Positions 1 to 11,387 of a stretch of DNA of 64,000 nt are shown piece by piece. The translations under genes were made by a program, and so were the position numbers. The DNA is from Anaeramoeba flamelloides (lineage: Eukaryota > Metamonada > Anaeramoebidae): positions 868,001 through 932,000 of the forward strand of contig JANTQA010000010.1 of NCBI GenBank assembly GCA_027625915.1, in the 5' to 3' direction. The notes under the pieces were generated by a model that made no database searches, was not told where the DNA came from, and saw only the letters and a list, made by a program, of their open reading frames with translations. Numbering within the stretch: the stretch's first letter is position 1; every line of letters starts with the position of its first letter.

Positions 1-3000
1 AAAATATTAAAAGTACTTTTCCTTTTAAAAATCGGTTTTGTTGTCCAAATTAGATTTAAAAATTTATTTTTTTATTTTTTTTTTCAAGATATCAATTGTT
101 TTTTAATTGTAATTTATCATATCACCCCCCCTAAACATTAGAACATGAAAAAATTTTCAAATATTACTTCAAAAAAGTTTTTAAAAATATTTTTTTAATA
201 ATTTCAAATTTAAATTGAATTGAAAACTATATCTTTAATTCATTTTAAAATTCAAAAGATCTTCGGATTCACAATCCAAAACTTATATATAACAAATTTT
301 GTAATCATGGAAAGGGGTTTTATTACAAGAAAGGGATTAAATGGATTTTTATCTAAAAGTACATTTCAGAAATCCACAACATATCGTAAAAGAGTGTTCA
401 TCAAGGTTTGTGTGTCAAACAACTGGACTCAGAACCAAAAGGAAAAAAAGCAGATCTCTTAATTTTTAAATATATTCACTAATTTCAAGTAAAATGGAAT
501 AAAATCAACAAAGAAAATGTTTAAATTAAAATAGAAAGTTAAAATGTTGATTGGTACCAAAAAAAAGAAAGTAATAAAGAAAAAAAATTTTTTAAACCAT
601 CTAAAAACGAACATTTTTTTTTTTGACAAGTAGAAAATGATTATTTCTTTAGGAATTTAGAAAAAAAAAAAAAAAAATTACTAGTCCTCAAATATTATAA
701 ATTTATTTCACACTCATACCTCATAAAAGGGTTTGAGATTACAAGTTTTTCATTGAAACAGGAGAATGGTAATAATAAAAACTCCACAAACCAAAGAGAT
801 AAACTTTTACTATTAATATACCCTCATACAATTTATTGGAAAAAGAAAATAAAGAATTGGATTTTATAAAATTAAAAGCAAATAGTAAGGAATTCTAAAT
901 TCGATATTAATAAAGGATACTATGAATGGTGGTGAGAAAATGAAAAAGATTAGGAATTTCTTCCAAAAATGTAGCTACACATTTTGTGAAAATTTCAAAA
1001 AAAAAAAAAACTATATTTTTATAAGATCTTATTAAACTAAACCTTCTCTGAAGTTGATTAATAGGTTTACAGTCATGAAGGTTATTTGAACTGATCAAAA
1101 AATTGGGATAGTCCTTAAATATCAAAATAAAAAAAAATTAAAAAAGTAGAAATCTGAAAAAACAATAGACCCTGATTTAAAGTAGGGAGACAAAACTTTT
1201 TTAGGATATTGATTTACACCAAAAGATGATATAAGGCAAAAGATTGAATCTATTAAAAAAAAAAAAAAAAAAATCACAATATTTCTGTTCCTTATCTCTC
1301 AAACAAAAAAATAAGAAATGTAATCACCCCAAATATACTATTCCAAACAATCGTACACAGTGGTAATTTTCTAATATTTTCATTTGTTTTATTTTTACAT
1401 TATAAGAAAAAGATCTCATATAAAATGTAACCATTAACATCTGATAATTTTACAATTATTTGAAAATATTTTTTGAGAACTAATTCTGATAAATTCAAAT
1501 AGATATCCTGAAATTTTTACTGCATTTTGCAGTTTTTAAATTGTTTTTAATGGGTTTTAAAGGTAGATATCATTGGTTTACCTGAGACCAAACTTATACA
1601 CGGTTATGATTGAAAATAATTTGAAACGTACTGTTTCATAAATAACAGTAATAAAGTGAAAAATAGAAAAATAATGTAAATTGTTTTTTTAGGATTTACC
1701 AATAAATATTATTTAATTATTCTTTTTCATATTCCACCTTTATTAGTTCTTCAACCAATTCTTGAACGATCCAATTTTTCTTGATTTTATAAATCTGAGT
1801 TCAACAAAATTTATTTAATAAGTATTGATTTACAATTGAATTGAAATAATTTAAATACAGCATCGCATACCAAATTTTATGGGTGTTTTGAGGTATTCCT
1901 GGCAAAAGGCAAAAAAATTTTTTTTGTAATAACAAAAAACAAAAAAATGGAGAGTGTTTTTCGAACAACAGATTAACTTGTTATTGAAGATCTTTCATGT
2001 AAACCTTTCTAAGAAAGCCTTTTGAAAAAGGTATTCCAAAAAGTTTGCAAAATTGTTATTGGGATTGTTTCAAGCAATAAATCAAACAGTTTGAGAAAGC
2101 TTTTTATGATCTTTTTTTCCGGACTTTTTTCAAATGACATCAACAACTTAAAAGTTCGTTTCAACTTCAATTATTAAGAATAAATGGAAACCAACAACCT
2201 GTTTGAATAAATAAACCCATTAAATTGTTCTTCTCAAGACCTTTTTGTTGACATACAATTCTTAATGTGAAGATTATTTCCCAATGGAAAAAATAAAAAT
2301 GGAAAAAAAAAGTTCCTTAATCTTTGACTTGAAATATCAGATAAAAAGGTATCATAAATTAAATATTTTTTGATCCTTCTGCTTATTTTCACTCTCTAGA
2401 ACTTGTTGTTTTTGTTATAAACTAAAAGATTCTTCAATACCAATTCTGGAAACATTCTTCAAAAAAATTAATAAATATAAATTATCAATAAATTGATTTG
2501 TTTTTTAAATTGGCTTTTTTTTACAAAGCTTACTTTCTGTTCTGATCTTTATCCTTTGAAATCAAAAAAAAAATAAATAGTATACAAATTTAACAAAATT
2601 AAGGAAAAACAAACACCAAGAAAGTGTGACAAAGCCTATTGAAAAATATTACTGAATAAAAAAATTTACCTGACACTATGAAAAATGAATTAAAAATAAA
2701 ACAAAAATTAAAAATAAATTAACAACCCGAAAAAATATTACTTTACAGAAAAATAATCTTTTTCAAAAAAATAACAACATGTATGCCTACTCTTTTACAA
2801 TGCAAAAAAAATCACTATCCAAAGAATAATTCGAAAGAATTTTTTTAGAAAAGATCTAAAATTCCAAATAAAAAAAAAGTAAAAAAAGAAAAATTAAATT
2901 TTGTTCAAGAAATTGGGATTTAACCTGAAAAAGGGCTGAATTTATACTCCCAGGTAAACATTCTACAGGAAGGTTTGTTTTTAAAAAAAACAACATGTAT

Positions 3001-3534
3001 AAATAAATTTGGTGAAAAATGAAAAACAATCTAATTAATTTGGTAGAGGCAGAACCAAAAAATCTTTTTTATATTCTAGTTTGATCCTTTGTTTTCGAAC
3101 CAGATAAAACAATTCTCAAATAATGTTAAAAAAAGATTTTTTCAATGAGTTCTTCAAATGAAAGCATCAAAAAGTAATTAATTTATCAATTCAGCAAGAT
3201 GGCAATTGTTATTTTAAAAAAATGATTTATTGATGTTCTTCATCTTGGACAACTTGTTAGCAGAACACCACTGAGCATAAAATTTCGGTCATGTATCAAA
3301 ATTAATCTGGTTAGTAAGAAATAGCAAATTTTCGTCAAAATAGGTATTTTTTTCCAAATTAAAAATGTTTGCAAAAAAGTGAATACTTGATTGCAAATTT
3401 CAAACGAGTGGGAAGAGTTAAGACGGAAATTGAAAAATTCCCTTCAAAATGGAAAATTGGTTTAATAGTAAATTATTTTTCATTTCTTTTCATTATTCTT
3501 TTCCAAGTACCAAATTATTTCAAAGTTACCTTTT
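1..3534. other. Gene-poor AT-rich flank
   Basis: About 3.5 kb of A/T-homopolymer-rich sequence with no long open frame. A short plus-strand frame at 307-462 is listed separately. A partial copy of a dispersed repeat (also at about 13.43-13.60 kb and 50.17-50.35 kb) is visible near 1485-1545. Around 3220-3300 a short frame ends near a GTTAGTAAG stretch that could be a splice donor, so an upstream exon of the next gene cannot be excluded. I see no tRNA, rRNA or recognised transposase. Confidence 0.5.
307..462 (+). CDS. Possible small basic ORF (51 aa)
   Basis: I do not recognise this. The frame opens with ATG and encodes 51 residues rich in Lys, Arg, Ser and Thr. Codon composition is better mixed than in the flanking homopolymer DNA. 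A possible donor (AAG followed by GTTTGT) lies inside it near 406, so it could be an exon rather than a whole gene. Open frames of this size occur by chance, and no domain or partner gene supports it. Confidence 0.22.
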   Translation: MERGFITRKGLNGFLSKSTFQKSTTYRKRVFIKVCVSNNWTQNQKEKKQIS

Positions 3535-4782
3535 ATGTACTTTTCAGGAAGTGATCAATTTACAATCCAAAACCAGAATTTGTATCAAAGTAATCCCAAT
3601 TCTGCAATGACAAACTACAAAGATTTTGTGAAACAAAAGTATCTCAATTCTTTGCAGAAACAGAACTTGAATAACCAATATTTTTTACAAAAAATGCATA
3701 ATTGCCCACCTCATTTCACCCCAACAGGTAACTTCCAAACAAACGCATACCTTTTACCGTACAACAGCAAGAATATTAATCAATATTCTTCGTACAATTG
3801 TGGAATGAACCAATTTAATGGTTATGGGATCAACTCACCACAGAGCGCATACGTCAATAACGAAAGCCCTCAAAATCAACGAAATAAGGTTTGTTTCAAC
3901 AACAAAAACAAGAATATTAATGCCGAGTGTCAGGAAATTCACCGAATGCTTTCTGTCCTTAATAGTAGTAAATTTCAAAATACTGCAGACAACTTTTATG
4001 TCAATCAAAATTTTACACAAGAAATTACACAGGGGAGCACAAACGATAATTTCCGAAACCAGACAAGAATTCAAGTCAAAAAAATTGAAAAGGGCAACAC
4101 TGAGAGCAGTAAGAAGAACGAAAACACACTAATTAAAAGTGTCGATTTTCTAACAAGAGAAATGAAAGAAATTCAAGAAATAAACAAAATCACAAATCAG
4201 AAACCAAAAAGGATCAAAGCAAAAAAAATCAAAAAAATCGTAAAATTGCCAAACCTTAAAAAGCAAGCTAATTTAAAAGATCAAGAGATTAAGAAAAAGA
4301 TGGAAGATAAATATTCCGAAAAAGAACAAGCACAAGGAGAATTACAAGAACGGGGAAAGGGACAGGGACAAGGACAAGAACAGGAACAGGTACAGGATAC
4401 TTCTGCATTAGACGGGATATCAATTGAAAAGGAAATCGAGAAAGCCATCTGCAATTTCTTAGAAACACCATTAAACCCCGATTTACCATTAAACAGAGAA
4501 AACCCTTCAATGGGGATTGTAATATATTTGTATCTCCAAGAAAAAGTTCGTAATAATAAAAAATTAAGGTCTGGATTATCGGCAAAATATCAACTTTTAG
4601 AAGGGTTGACGCAAGAAATTCGTAAAGGAATTACAAACCCTAAGCTTTCAAATTGGATTGTCTCAAGGAAATATGTTAATCAAAAAAAATTTAGCAGATC
4701 AATCCGGAAGAGAAATCACAACAAGAATGTTACAAATAATGAAAATAATGATCTTTATATACCAAAAAAAAGATGTTTATAA
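3535..4782 (+). CDS. Asn/Gln-rich hypothetical protein
   Basis: A 415-residue frame with clearly higher codon complexity than its surroundings. I do not recognise the family. The N-terminal ~150 residues are Asn/Gln/Tyr-rich and prion-like. The middle (about 185-260) is Lys-rich. A short Glu/Gln/Gly repeat (QGQGQEQEQ type) follows at about 265-285. The last ~125 residues look like a folded helical unit of mixed composition, ending in a basic, NLS-like tail near residue 395. The N-terminus is uncertain: ATG at 3535 opens the frame, but TTTTCAG at 3541-3547 could be a 3' splice site, and another in-frame ATG lies at 3607. The basic patches and Q/N bias would suit a nuclear or RNA-granule protein, which is inference only. 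Confidence 0.75.
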   Translation: MYFSGSDQFTIQNQNLYQSNPNSAMTNYKDFVKQKYLNSLQKQNLNNQYFLQKMHNCPPHFTPTGNFQTNAYLLPYNSKNINQYSSYNCGMNQFNGYGINSPQSAYVNNESPQNQRNKVCFNNKNKNINAECQEIHRMLSVLNSSKFQNTADNFYVNQNFTQEITQGSTNDNFRNQTRIQVKKIEKGNTESSKKNENTLIKSVDFLTREMKEIQEINKITNQKPKRIKAKKIKKIVKLPNLKKQANLKDQEIKKKMEDKYSEKEQAQGELQERGKGQGQGQEQEQVQDTSALDGISIEKEIEKAICNFLETPLNPDLPLNRENPSMGIVIYLYLQEKVRNNKKLRSGLSAKYQLLEGLTQEIRKGITNPKLSNWIVSRKYVNQKKFSRSIRKRNHNKNVTNNENNDLYIPKKRCL

Positions 4783-5535
4783 TGGTTTTTTTTTTTGTCT
4801 TTTTTTTTTTTCTTAAAAAAAGCACAAAATTTTATGAATTTTGTTTTCAAGAATCCATATCGACTGTAATTTTTTTTATCAATTTTACAATAAAATCTCA
4901 CTAATACTTTATTTATTTTTTTGATTTTATTTTTAATTTTTTTTTGAGGTGACAAGAGAATAGACTTGTCTAATATATCTGGAATTGTAAGATATCACAA
5001 AAATTATACACTGCATATGTGTGTGAAGGGTGGGGGGGGGGGGGGTCTTAGATGTTTAAATGATTTGGGAAACTTATCAAAATAAAAAAGAAAAAACTAA
5101 CGATCTGAAATTTTCAAAAACCAAATTTTTATTCTTAAAAATCTAGTGTTTTATGGATGTGAGTTCTCTAAATAGCTCTAATTTAAAACTGAACAAAGTA
5201 AAATATTTTATTTGTTTATTCCTTGTTCAGATATTAAGACTTTTTTATGAAAACAAATTTTAGTGGTTTTCCAGAAATTTTGGAAATAAAATTAAATAGT
5301 CAACAACCCATTCATAACATATTGATGAAAAAAAAAATAAAATAAACTTTTTATGTTTTTACTTTTTTTATTCTTTAATTTCTTGCTTTTCTTAATTGAT
5401 TTACTTACTCTTTGTCTAATTTTTGTTTAAAAATAAATATTTTTTTCATTTTTTAAAAACAAGCATTGGTTTAAGTTATAATCGTATCTATATTATATAC
5501 ATAATAAAAAATTCTATTTAAAATTTATGTTAAAG
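4783..5535. other. Spacer with a G14 homopolymer
   Basis: No gene is seen here. Poly-T stretches follow the stop codon, as after other genes in this window. A run of 14 consecutive G residues lies at 5032-5045, preceded by a GTGTGTGAAGGG stretch. It is the only long G or C run I found in the window and is striking in DNA this AT-rich. It may form a quadruplex or be replication-slippage DNA. Confidence 0.6.
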
Positions 5536-6108
5536 GAAGTGTCTTCAGGTACCGTGGAGTGCCTAGGTTTTCTTGGGGGTTTCTGTTTTATTTTGTGAAG
5601 TGTTCTAGGTTTTTTTGAGGTTTTCCTATTTATTTGTGAAGTGTTCTAGGTTTTTTTTACTTTTGAAATAAACCGAAAATTTATTAAAATTTTCGGTTTA
5701 TTTCTAAAGTAAAAAAAAACCTAACGAAATTCTATTGATTTTCCAAATAAACAGAAAACTCAAAAAAACCTAATGAAAATCCATTGATTTTACAAATAAA
5801 ATAGAAAACTCAAGAAAACCTAAACGGCGTTTTTTTTTTTAATTTGAGAAATAAACCATAAATGAAATAAATATTCATTTTATTTCTCAAATATAAAATA
5901 AACCTAACGCGAAGTGTCGTAGAGTGTTGTCAAGTGTTGTCAAGTGTCCAGGTTTTTTTTTTAATTTTTGAAATAAAAAGAAAATTTTTGAAATTTTCTC
6001 TTTATTTTCTAAAATTAAAAAAAAAAAAAAGACACTTTTCCAGAATTCAAAAAAATGTAGAAAAATCAAAGATTTTACTCTATTCTTTTAAATTCTGGAA
6101 AACATAAT
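5535..6108. repeat. Hairpin array 1
   Basis: Four consecutive imperfect palindromes of about 65-80 bp, each able to fold with arms near 30 bp. Type A hairpins lie at about 5649-5722, 5828-5903 and 5951-6031: a poly-T/AATTT arm, then AAATAAACCGAAAATTT-like sequence, then the mirror arm. A type B hairpin lies at about 6037-6103, with arms TTTTCCAGAATTCAAAA and the mirror TTTTAAATTCTGGAAAA. The first type A unit sits inside a larger mirror: left flank GGTTTTCTTGGGGGTTTCTG and right flank CAGAAAACTCAAAAAAACC (type C module). Short GC-richer spacers such as GAAGTGTCGTAGAGTG separate units. The same modules recur near 11.4, 39.5, 54.3 and 55.3 kb. No coding capacity. Confidence 0.85.
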
Positions 6109-6374
6109 GGCAAACAGTTTGTAATTTTGTTGAATTTTCTCTCTTTAAAAATAATATTAGTAAAAAAAAACTTGTAATTTTTTTTTCTAATGGTAGTACT
6201 TTTACAAATCCTTGCCACAAATTAAAATTTCCTCAAAAAAATTATTTTTTATTCAACAATTTTTTAAAAAGTGATAAAAGGATGTAATATTAAATTAAAA
6301 ATAAATTGATAAATAAATAAAATTACACACATTGTTGTAAAGATATGTTTAATTGAATAATCAGAATAATAATA

Positions 6375-6402
6375 AATATATATATATATATATATATATA
6401 TT
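6375..6402. repeat. (TA)n microsatellite
   Basis: A self-complementary run of about 14 TA units, downstream of the 3' end of the VPS9 gene on its coding strand. Confidence 0.85.
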
Positions 6403-6489
6403 GATAAATATTAAAGGTTAATAATTTTATTTCAAAAAAAAATTATCAGAAAAAATAGATAAAACAAATAGAATGTATTAAAAGATCTA

Positions 6490-9129
6490 TTACAAAATAT
6501 TTTTCAAATCTTTTAAAGTAACATTTACATTTTTTTTTTTATTGATCCCAAATTGCTTAATTACATCGATTGCCGCTCTACAGCTAATAAAATAAAAGCC
6601 GTCTTTATTATTTAATTGGTCGTCGTCTGCCAGATTTTCAACTATTCTTGCTCTAGCCTCGATATTTGAAATTTTCGAATGAATTAAAATGAAGGCAAAC
6701 AATAAAATAAAATTGTCGGCGTTTAATAAATTAGTCTTGTTGCGGTCCGTAACAACGGTCTCGTAAATTGAATCCCCGGTTTCGGAAATTATTGAAAGCA
6801 TTTCTGATGGAAGACTTAAAAATTCTATCCGGTGGAGAATTTGGATGGGTGCCTTCCACCCCGTTGGCGAAATTAAGCCCTCTGAAATGCCTATTTTCTC
6901 TTGTGTGAAATTTTTGAGAACAGAAACCCCCATGTTGAAATTCTTTTGCTCGTTCCTACAATCCCTTAAGAGTCGTAAAAATAGTTGGCTGCTGACAGGC
7001 TTAATAAATATTTCTTCTAATCTAATTTGAGACACCAAAGAAAGGATGAAATTTATTTCCTCCTTTGTATAATTATTTTTTGATAAAATTGAAAATTGCT
7101 TTTTATGTTCCTTTAAGATTTTTCGTTTCATTCCTGAAACAAATTTTTTTATATTTTTAAACATTAGTTCGATGTTTTGATCTAATTTTTTAAAATTATT
7201 AATAAAATATTTGATTCTTGAGACATAGTTATTATCAAGATCAAAAAAAATTTGATCAAATAACAGCTTGAGTCTTGTTTCGCCGATGTTTTTTTTCGCA
7301 ATGGAAACCTTCTCCATACAAGAAAAAAACTTAAATTGCCTTATGTTTTGATAATAAGTTTTGGTTTCCCTTTGAATTTTTTTGTTTTGAGTTGGGATAT
7401 ACTCTTCTTTTGATATTTCTTTTTCTTGTTCTTGTTTATTTTCTTGTTCTTGGTCTTCGTCTTCTTTTTCTTTTTCTTCTTCTTTTTCTTCTTCTTCTTC
7501 TTTTTCTTTTTCTTTTTCTTTTTCTTTTTCATTTTCTTCTTCTTTTTCATTTTCTTCTTCTTTTTCTTCATGTTCTTCTTCTTCTTCTTTTTCTTTTTCT
7601 TTTTCTAGTTCTAGTTCTAATTCTTTGTCAAAAATTTTTGTTTTATGTAAATTATTATTCACGTTTAATTTTCTCTCTCTTTCTTGGTTATTTTCTTGAG
7701 CAATCTCTTTTTGTAAATGTTTTTCATTCTCGTTCGCCTTATTTGTCCCAAGAGATAATAATTTAGTTTGCTTTTTAATGTTTTTTTCTTTTTGGCTATT
7801 CAGGTTGATATCAATTAAACTTTGATCCGTTTCTTGAGCTTGTAAAGTATTTTTATTAATATTCTCTTCTTGGTTTTCATTTTCGTCTTGGTCAGAATTA
7901 ACGTACTTGTCACCTTTTTGTGTTTTTTTTCCATAATCCTTTTTTTTCATTGAAATTTTTAGTTTCTCATAATGGTTTTCAATGAAATTGTTTTTGTCAG
8001 TATTTGGGAGTTTTTTCGAAAATTGGGCTTGGCTGAGATTGCCCAATGCTCCATTGTTTAAAAAACTATTTAGACCTAAATTAATTGGGGAAAATTTGTT
8101 TTTTTGATCGAAAGAAGTGGTATCTTTTTGAAGAAGAAGATTGTTGGAAGTCAAGGGTATTGTTGGTGAAATTTCCCCATTCTCTTGATTATTAATCTGA
8201 AGATTTGCATTTTTGTTATTCTTCGTATTCTGAGGATCCTTATTATTGTTGTCATTGCTGTTGTAATTCATATTCTTATTGTTAACATTATTATTCTTAC
8301 TGCTGTTGTTATGATTTATGTTCTTCTTACTTTCTATTGTTGGTTGGTTTGTATTTTCAAAGTCTTGGTTTGATTCTTCAACTTGACCAAATTGTTGTTT
8401 TATTCTTTTTAATACTTGTTCTTCTAATTTTAAATCAGATTCAAAACTTTGAAGCCTTTCTTGATTTTCATATTTTTCGAATTCAAGGATTTCTTTAATT
8501 TCATTATCACACTCATTTTCATTTTCATTTCCGTTTCCTTTTTCGTTTTCGTTTTCGTTTTCGTTTTGGGATTTGTATGTGGAATAAGAACTAGAATTCG
8601 GATTATGGTTGGTTTTGTAGAGTTTTTTTAATTGAGGAATTTCCTGTGTTAGTATGAGGCTTAAAATGGGATGCTTTGTAAATTCTAATAAAGACATGTA
8701 TCTCGATTGCCAGACATAACACCGACAGGTAATTTCATGTGCAATTAACACACTAAACGAGTGTTGGTAGCAATGGATTTTGCCTTCCTGGTAGTGCACC
8801 CTGAGTGTGTTTGAGTTGATTATCGAAACCTTTTCAATGTCGCTGTAGCGATGGAAGGATGAGATTTGGCCCAGCTTTTTGTCTTGCCCATCAAAATACT
8901 GATCCGAGATCGAGCTGCGATACAGCTTTGTTGGTCGGATGTTTAACAACCCATGCTTGTTGAGCCTTAAAATCCGTTTTTGAAATGATCCCCACCTATT
9001 GACTTTGGTAACCAAAAAATGAAGCGAGCGCAGCTTTTTAAAAAAGGTGTTGACTTGAAACCGGATCTCTTTAACTTGGTGATTCCGTTTTTTGTTCTTT
9101 CTTTGATTTTGGAAGTAAAGTACTTCCAT
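6490..9129 (-). CDS. PH-like and VPS9 domain protein, probable Rab5-family GEF
   Basis: A single 879-residue exon. Residues about 38-145 (LVTKVNRWGSFQKRILRL onward) resemble the N-terminal PH-like domain of RME-8/DNAJC13 proteins: a basic strand, KRILRLNKHGLLNIRP, then short beta-type segments to a helix. Residues about 170-620 are low complexity, with Asn-rich stretches and a long Glu/Lys tract centred near 545 that is probably disordered or a single charged helix. Residues about 625-879 form a helical C-terminal domain with the VPS9 signature: LPSEMLSIISETGDSIYE, then LLNADNFILLFAFILIHS (the acidic residue after Asn-Ala matches the catalytic Asp region), and finally GFYFISCRAAIDVI. VPS9 domains exchange nucleotide on Rab5-type GTPases at early endosomes, and the PH-like part may bind phosphoinositide. 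The ATG at 9127-9129 is the first in frame. The domain order is unusual and is inferred by eye. Confidence 0.8.
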   Translation of the reverse strand: MEVLYFQNQRKNKKRNHQVKEIRFQVNTFFKKLRSLHFLVTKVNRWGSFQKRILRLNKHGLLNIRPTKLYRSSISDQYFDGQDKKLGQISSFHRYSDIEKVSIINSNTLRVHYQEGKIHCYQHSFSVLIAHEITCRCYVWQSRYMSLLEFTKHPILSLILTQEIPQLKKLYKTNHNPNSSSYSTYKSQNENENENEKGNGNENENECDNEIKEILEFEKYENQERLQSFESDLKLEEQVLKRIKQQFGQVEESNQDFENTNQPTIESKKNINHNNSSKNNNVNNKNMNYNSNDNNNKDPQNTKNNKNANLQINNQENGEISPTIPLTSNNLLLQKDTTSFDQKNKFSPINLGLNSFLNNGALGNLSQAQFSKKLPNTDKNNFIENHYEKLKISMKKKDYGKKTQKGDKYVNSDQDENENQEENINKNTLQAQETDQSLIDINLNSQKEKNIKKQTKLLSLGTNKANENEKHLQKEIAQENNQERERKLNVNNNLHKTKIFDKELELELEKEKEKEEEEEHEEKEEENEKEEENEKEKEKEKEKEEEEEKEEEKEKEDEDQEQENKQEQEKEISKEEYIPTQNKKIQRETKTYYQNIRQFKFFSCMEKVSIAKKNIGETRLKLLFDQIFFDLDNNYVSRIKYFINNFKKLDQNIELMFKNIKKFVSGMKRKILKEHKKQFSILSKNNYTKEEINFILSLVSQIRLEEIFIKPVSSQLFLRLLRDCRNEQKNFNMGVSVLKNFTQEKIGISEGLISPTGWKAPIQILHRIEFLSLPSEMLSIISETGDSIYETVVTDRNKTNLLNADNFILLFAFILIHSKISNIEARARIVENLADDDQLNNKDGFYFISCRAAIDVIKQFGINKKKNVNVTLKDLKNIL
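7430..7620 (-). repeat. Glu/Lys-coding purine tract (TTTTTC/TTC repeats on +)
   Basis: About 190 bp of imperfect CTT/TTTTTC repeats on the plus strand encode the charged Glu/Lys spacer of the VPS9 protein. Strong strand asymmetry leaves long open frames in other registers (poly-Lys, poly-Phe, Leu/Phe), which are artefacts of the repeat. The tract is likely length-variable. Confidence 0.8.
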
Positions 9130-11385
9130 ATTGCTAAGATGAAATAAAATTCAAAACAAAAAAAGAAAATGGAAAAATGATTTTTGTTTTATACCCTCTA
9201 TCACTTCAGGAATAGCTTAAAAAGTGTTTTGCTTTTTTAAATTCACAACACACAGTTTTTTTGAGATTATAATTATTTTAATAAGGTAATTTAAAGATCA
9301 AATTTCAATAACTTCAAATTTAAAATTGCATGATTTATACAATCTGTTTTTGGCAAGTATGATGAAAATTTTGTTCACTTTAAATTACAACAAATAGTAT
9401 TTGTAAAAATTCAGAAAACTCAAACTGTTATTTAGAAAAACTCAAAGCCAAAAAGGATGAAATTGAAAGTTTTTTCAAGTTATAATTGCGAAATACGTTT
9501 TAAATTGAAACTTCAAAGAAAATTGAAATTATATATTTCCCTTTTAGAATTGAGAATTTTGATGGTTTGTTTTAGTTCTTTTGAGGTGTGATTTTTTTTG
9601 GAAAACTAAATGAAAATTTTAATCTTTTTATTTTGTAAGACTGATAAATTCTCATAAATTTCAATAAATTTTTCGCTCATTTTCCTTTTGAATAAATCTT
9701 CGAACTGTATCTAATCAAACATCCCCTGACAAAGAATATTTTGAAGAACAGCTAATTTTAAAGAGTTTCTAAACACTTGACTTCATAAAATGCTTTATTT
9801 CAGAGTTGAGTATAATAATTACAAAAAGGAAAATCAAGTAAAAATTTCAAAACATAAATTCCATTTTATCACTAAATAGTCGTTTTAATTAAGATAACTT
9901 GTAAAAAAAAAATCAAACAAATTCAAAAAGTTAACTTATATAAGGGTCGAGTTATTACAGCGAAAAATAATTTTGTGAAATGGAAAAAAAAGTGGTATTT
10001 TTTATGATTTTTTTCAAAACACAAGACAAATTAAAAACCAATCAACATGTAAAGGTATGATCAATCTCAAAAACATCCATAATCACAAACAAGTCCTTTT
10101 TTAAATAAAAAATCACAAAGAGAAACACTCAATTTCCTATTTGAATGGTTAGAGTATACTTTTTTGAACACAGGAGTATTAGTTTTGAAGTGTCCTTCTT
10201 TGTCCTTTTTTGAGATCTCAAAAAAGTTATTTTCATTTTTTCATTTTTCAAATGATTTATTTTTATTGAAAGAATATTACATTATCCATACTATTTCAAA
10301 TTTAGAGGGGTACAATATAACCACAGATTAGACTAAATCCAATTAAATTGATTGTGTGCTTAATAAAAACTATTTATTTAAAATTGAGTAAGTCGAAGTA
10401 TTTGGAAATTTGAAAAAAGAAACGATGAATTTTTGTTTTTTTAATAATTTGATTATTTGAAATCGGATTTTTTTAATTTTTTTTAATTTGATAGTTTTTA
10501 AATTTAGAATCCTTTTAAGGGTTCAGTACCCTACTACACCAGGGCAACTTTTTAAAATATTTTATTGGTGGTATTCTCTACTTACAAATTTTGTAGATAC
10601 CAAGTTCAAAAAATTCTGATCAACTAAGAAAAACATAAAAGAAAATTTATTTGTGAGATTAATTTTTTTTTTTTCCATTTTTTTTAAAAAGAATTCCCTT
10701 TAAATTCACTTTTATTTCTCAAATTATAAAAAATTTTTACAAGGTTTATAATATTTTCATCATTATTACACAATACCAAGTCGTTGTTGTGAGTAATCTC
10801 TAAAGAAAGATTGTTTTTCTTTTTTAAATTATACTTTTGACTTTATAAAAAATTGATTTATTCAGACTGTTTGAATAGGAATTATATTGTTTTAAGAAGG
10901 ATGTTTATAATAATTTATAATTTTAGGTCATATACAAATTTTTACCCAGAAATTGTGTTTTAGTTATAAAATACAATCTATTTTTCAAAATAAAATTTTC
11001 TTAAAGATATTTTGGAATTTTGGAATTTTATCCATAAAATTCAAAATAGATTTTTTTCTGACTAAAATAATTTAAATTATTATAGCTATTATTATGAATA
11101 AGGCCAAACAATTTGTTAAAAAATTTTTTCAAAAAAGAAATTTTTTTGTTTTTTTTTTCATTTTTTTAAAACCACGAAAACAACTTTTTTCATAGTTTAA
11201 ATAATAAAAATTTTTTACTAAGGTAGATGTCAATTTCATTGATTGAATTCAGTGAATCTCTCAATCAAATTTCTATTTTTAAATCACCTATACTTTAATT
11301 ATTTTTATTGGCTGAGATTTTGTTGAAAGATAAATCATGAAAAATGATTACAAAATAAAAAATTTTCTTTATTTTTTTTTATTTT
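9130..11385. other. Intergenic AT-rich DNA
   Basis: The 5' flank of the VPS9 gene followed by about 2 kb with no supported gene. The promoter of the VPS9 gene should lie just above 9129. I see no clear TATA or initiator motif that stands out in this base composition. Confidence 0.4.
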
Positions 11386-11387
11386 TT

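Noticed and set aside
5535-6108. CRISPR-like array
   Set aside because: Units are palindromes of several types with variable spacing in a eukaryotic context; there are no constant repeats with unique spacers and no cas genes.
7341-7766. Lys-, Phe- and Leu-rich frames on both strands
   Set aside because: Shadows of the Glu/Lys-coding tract of the VPS9 protein.
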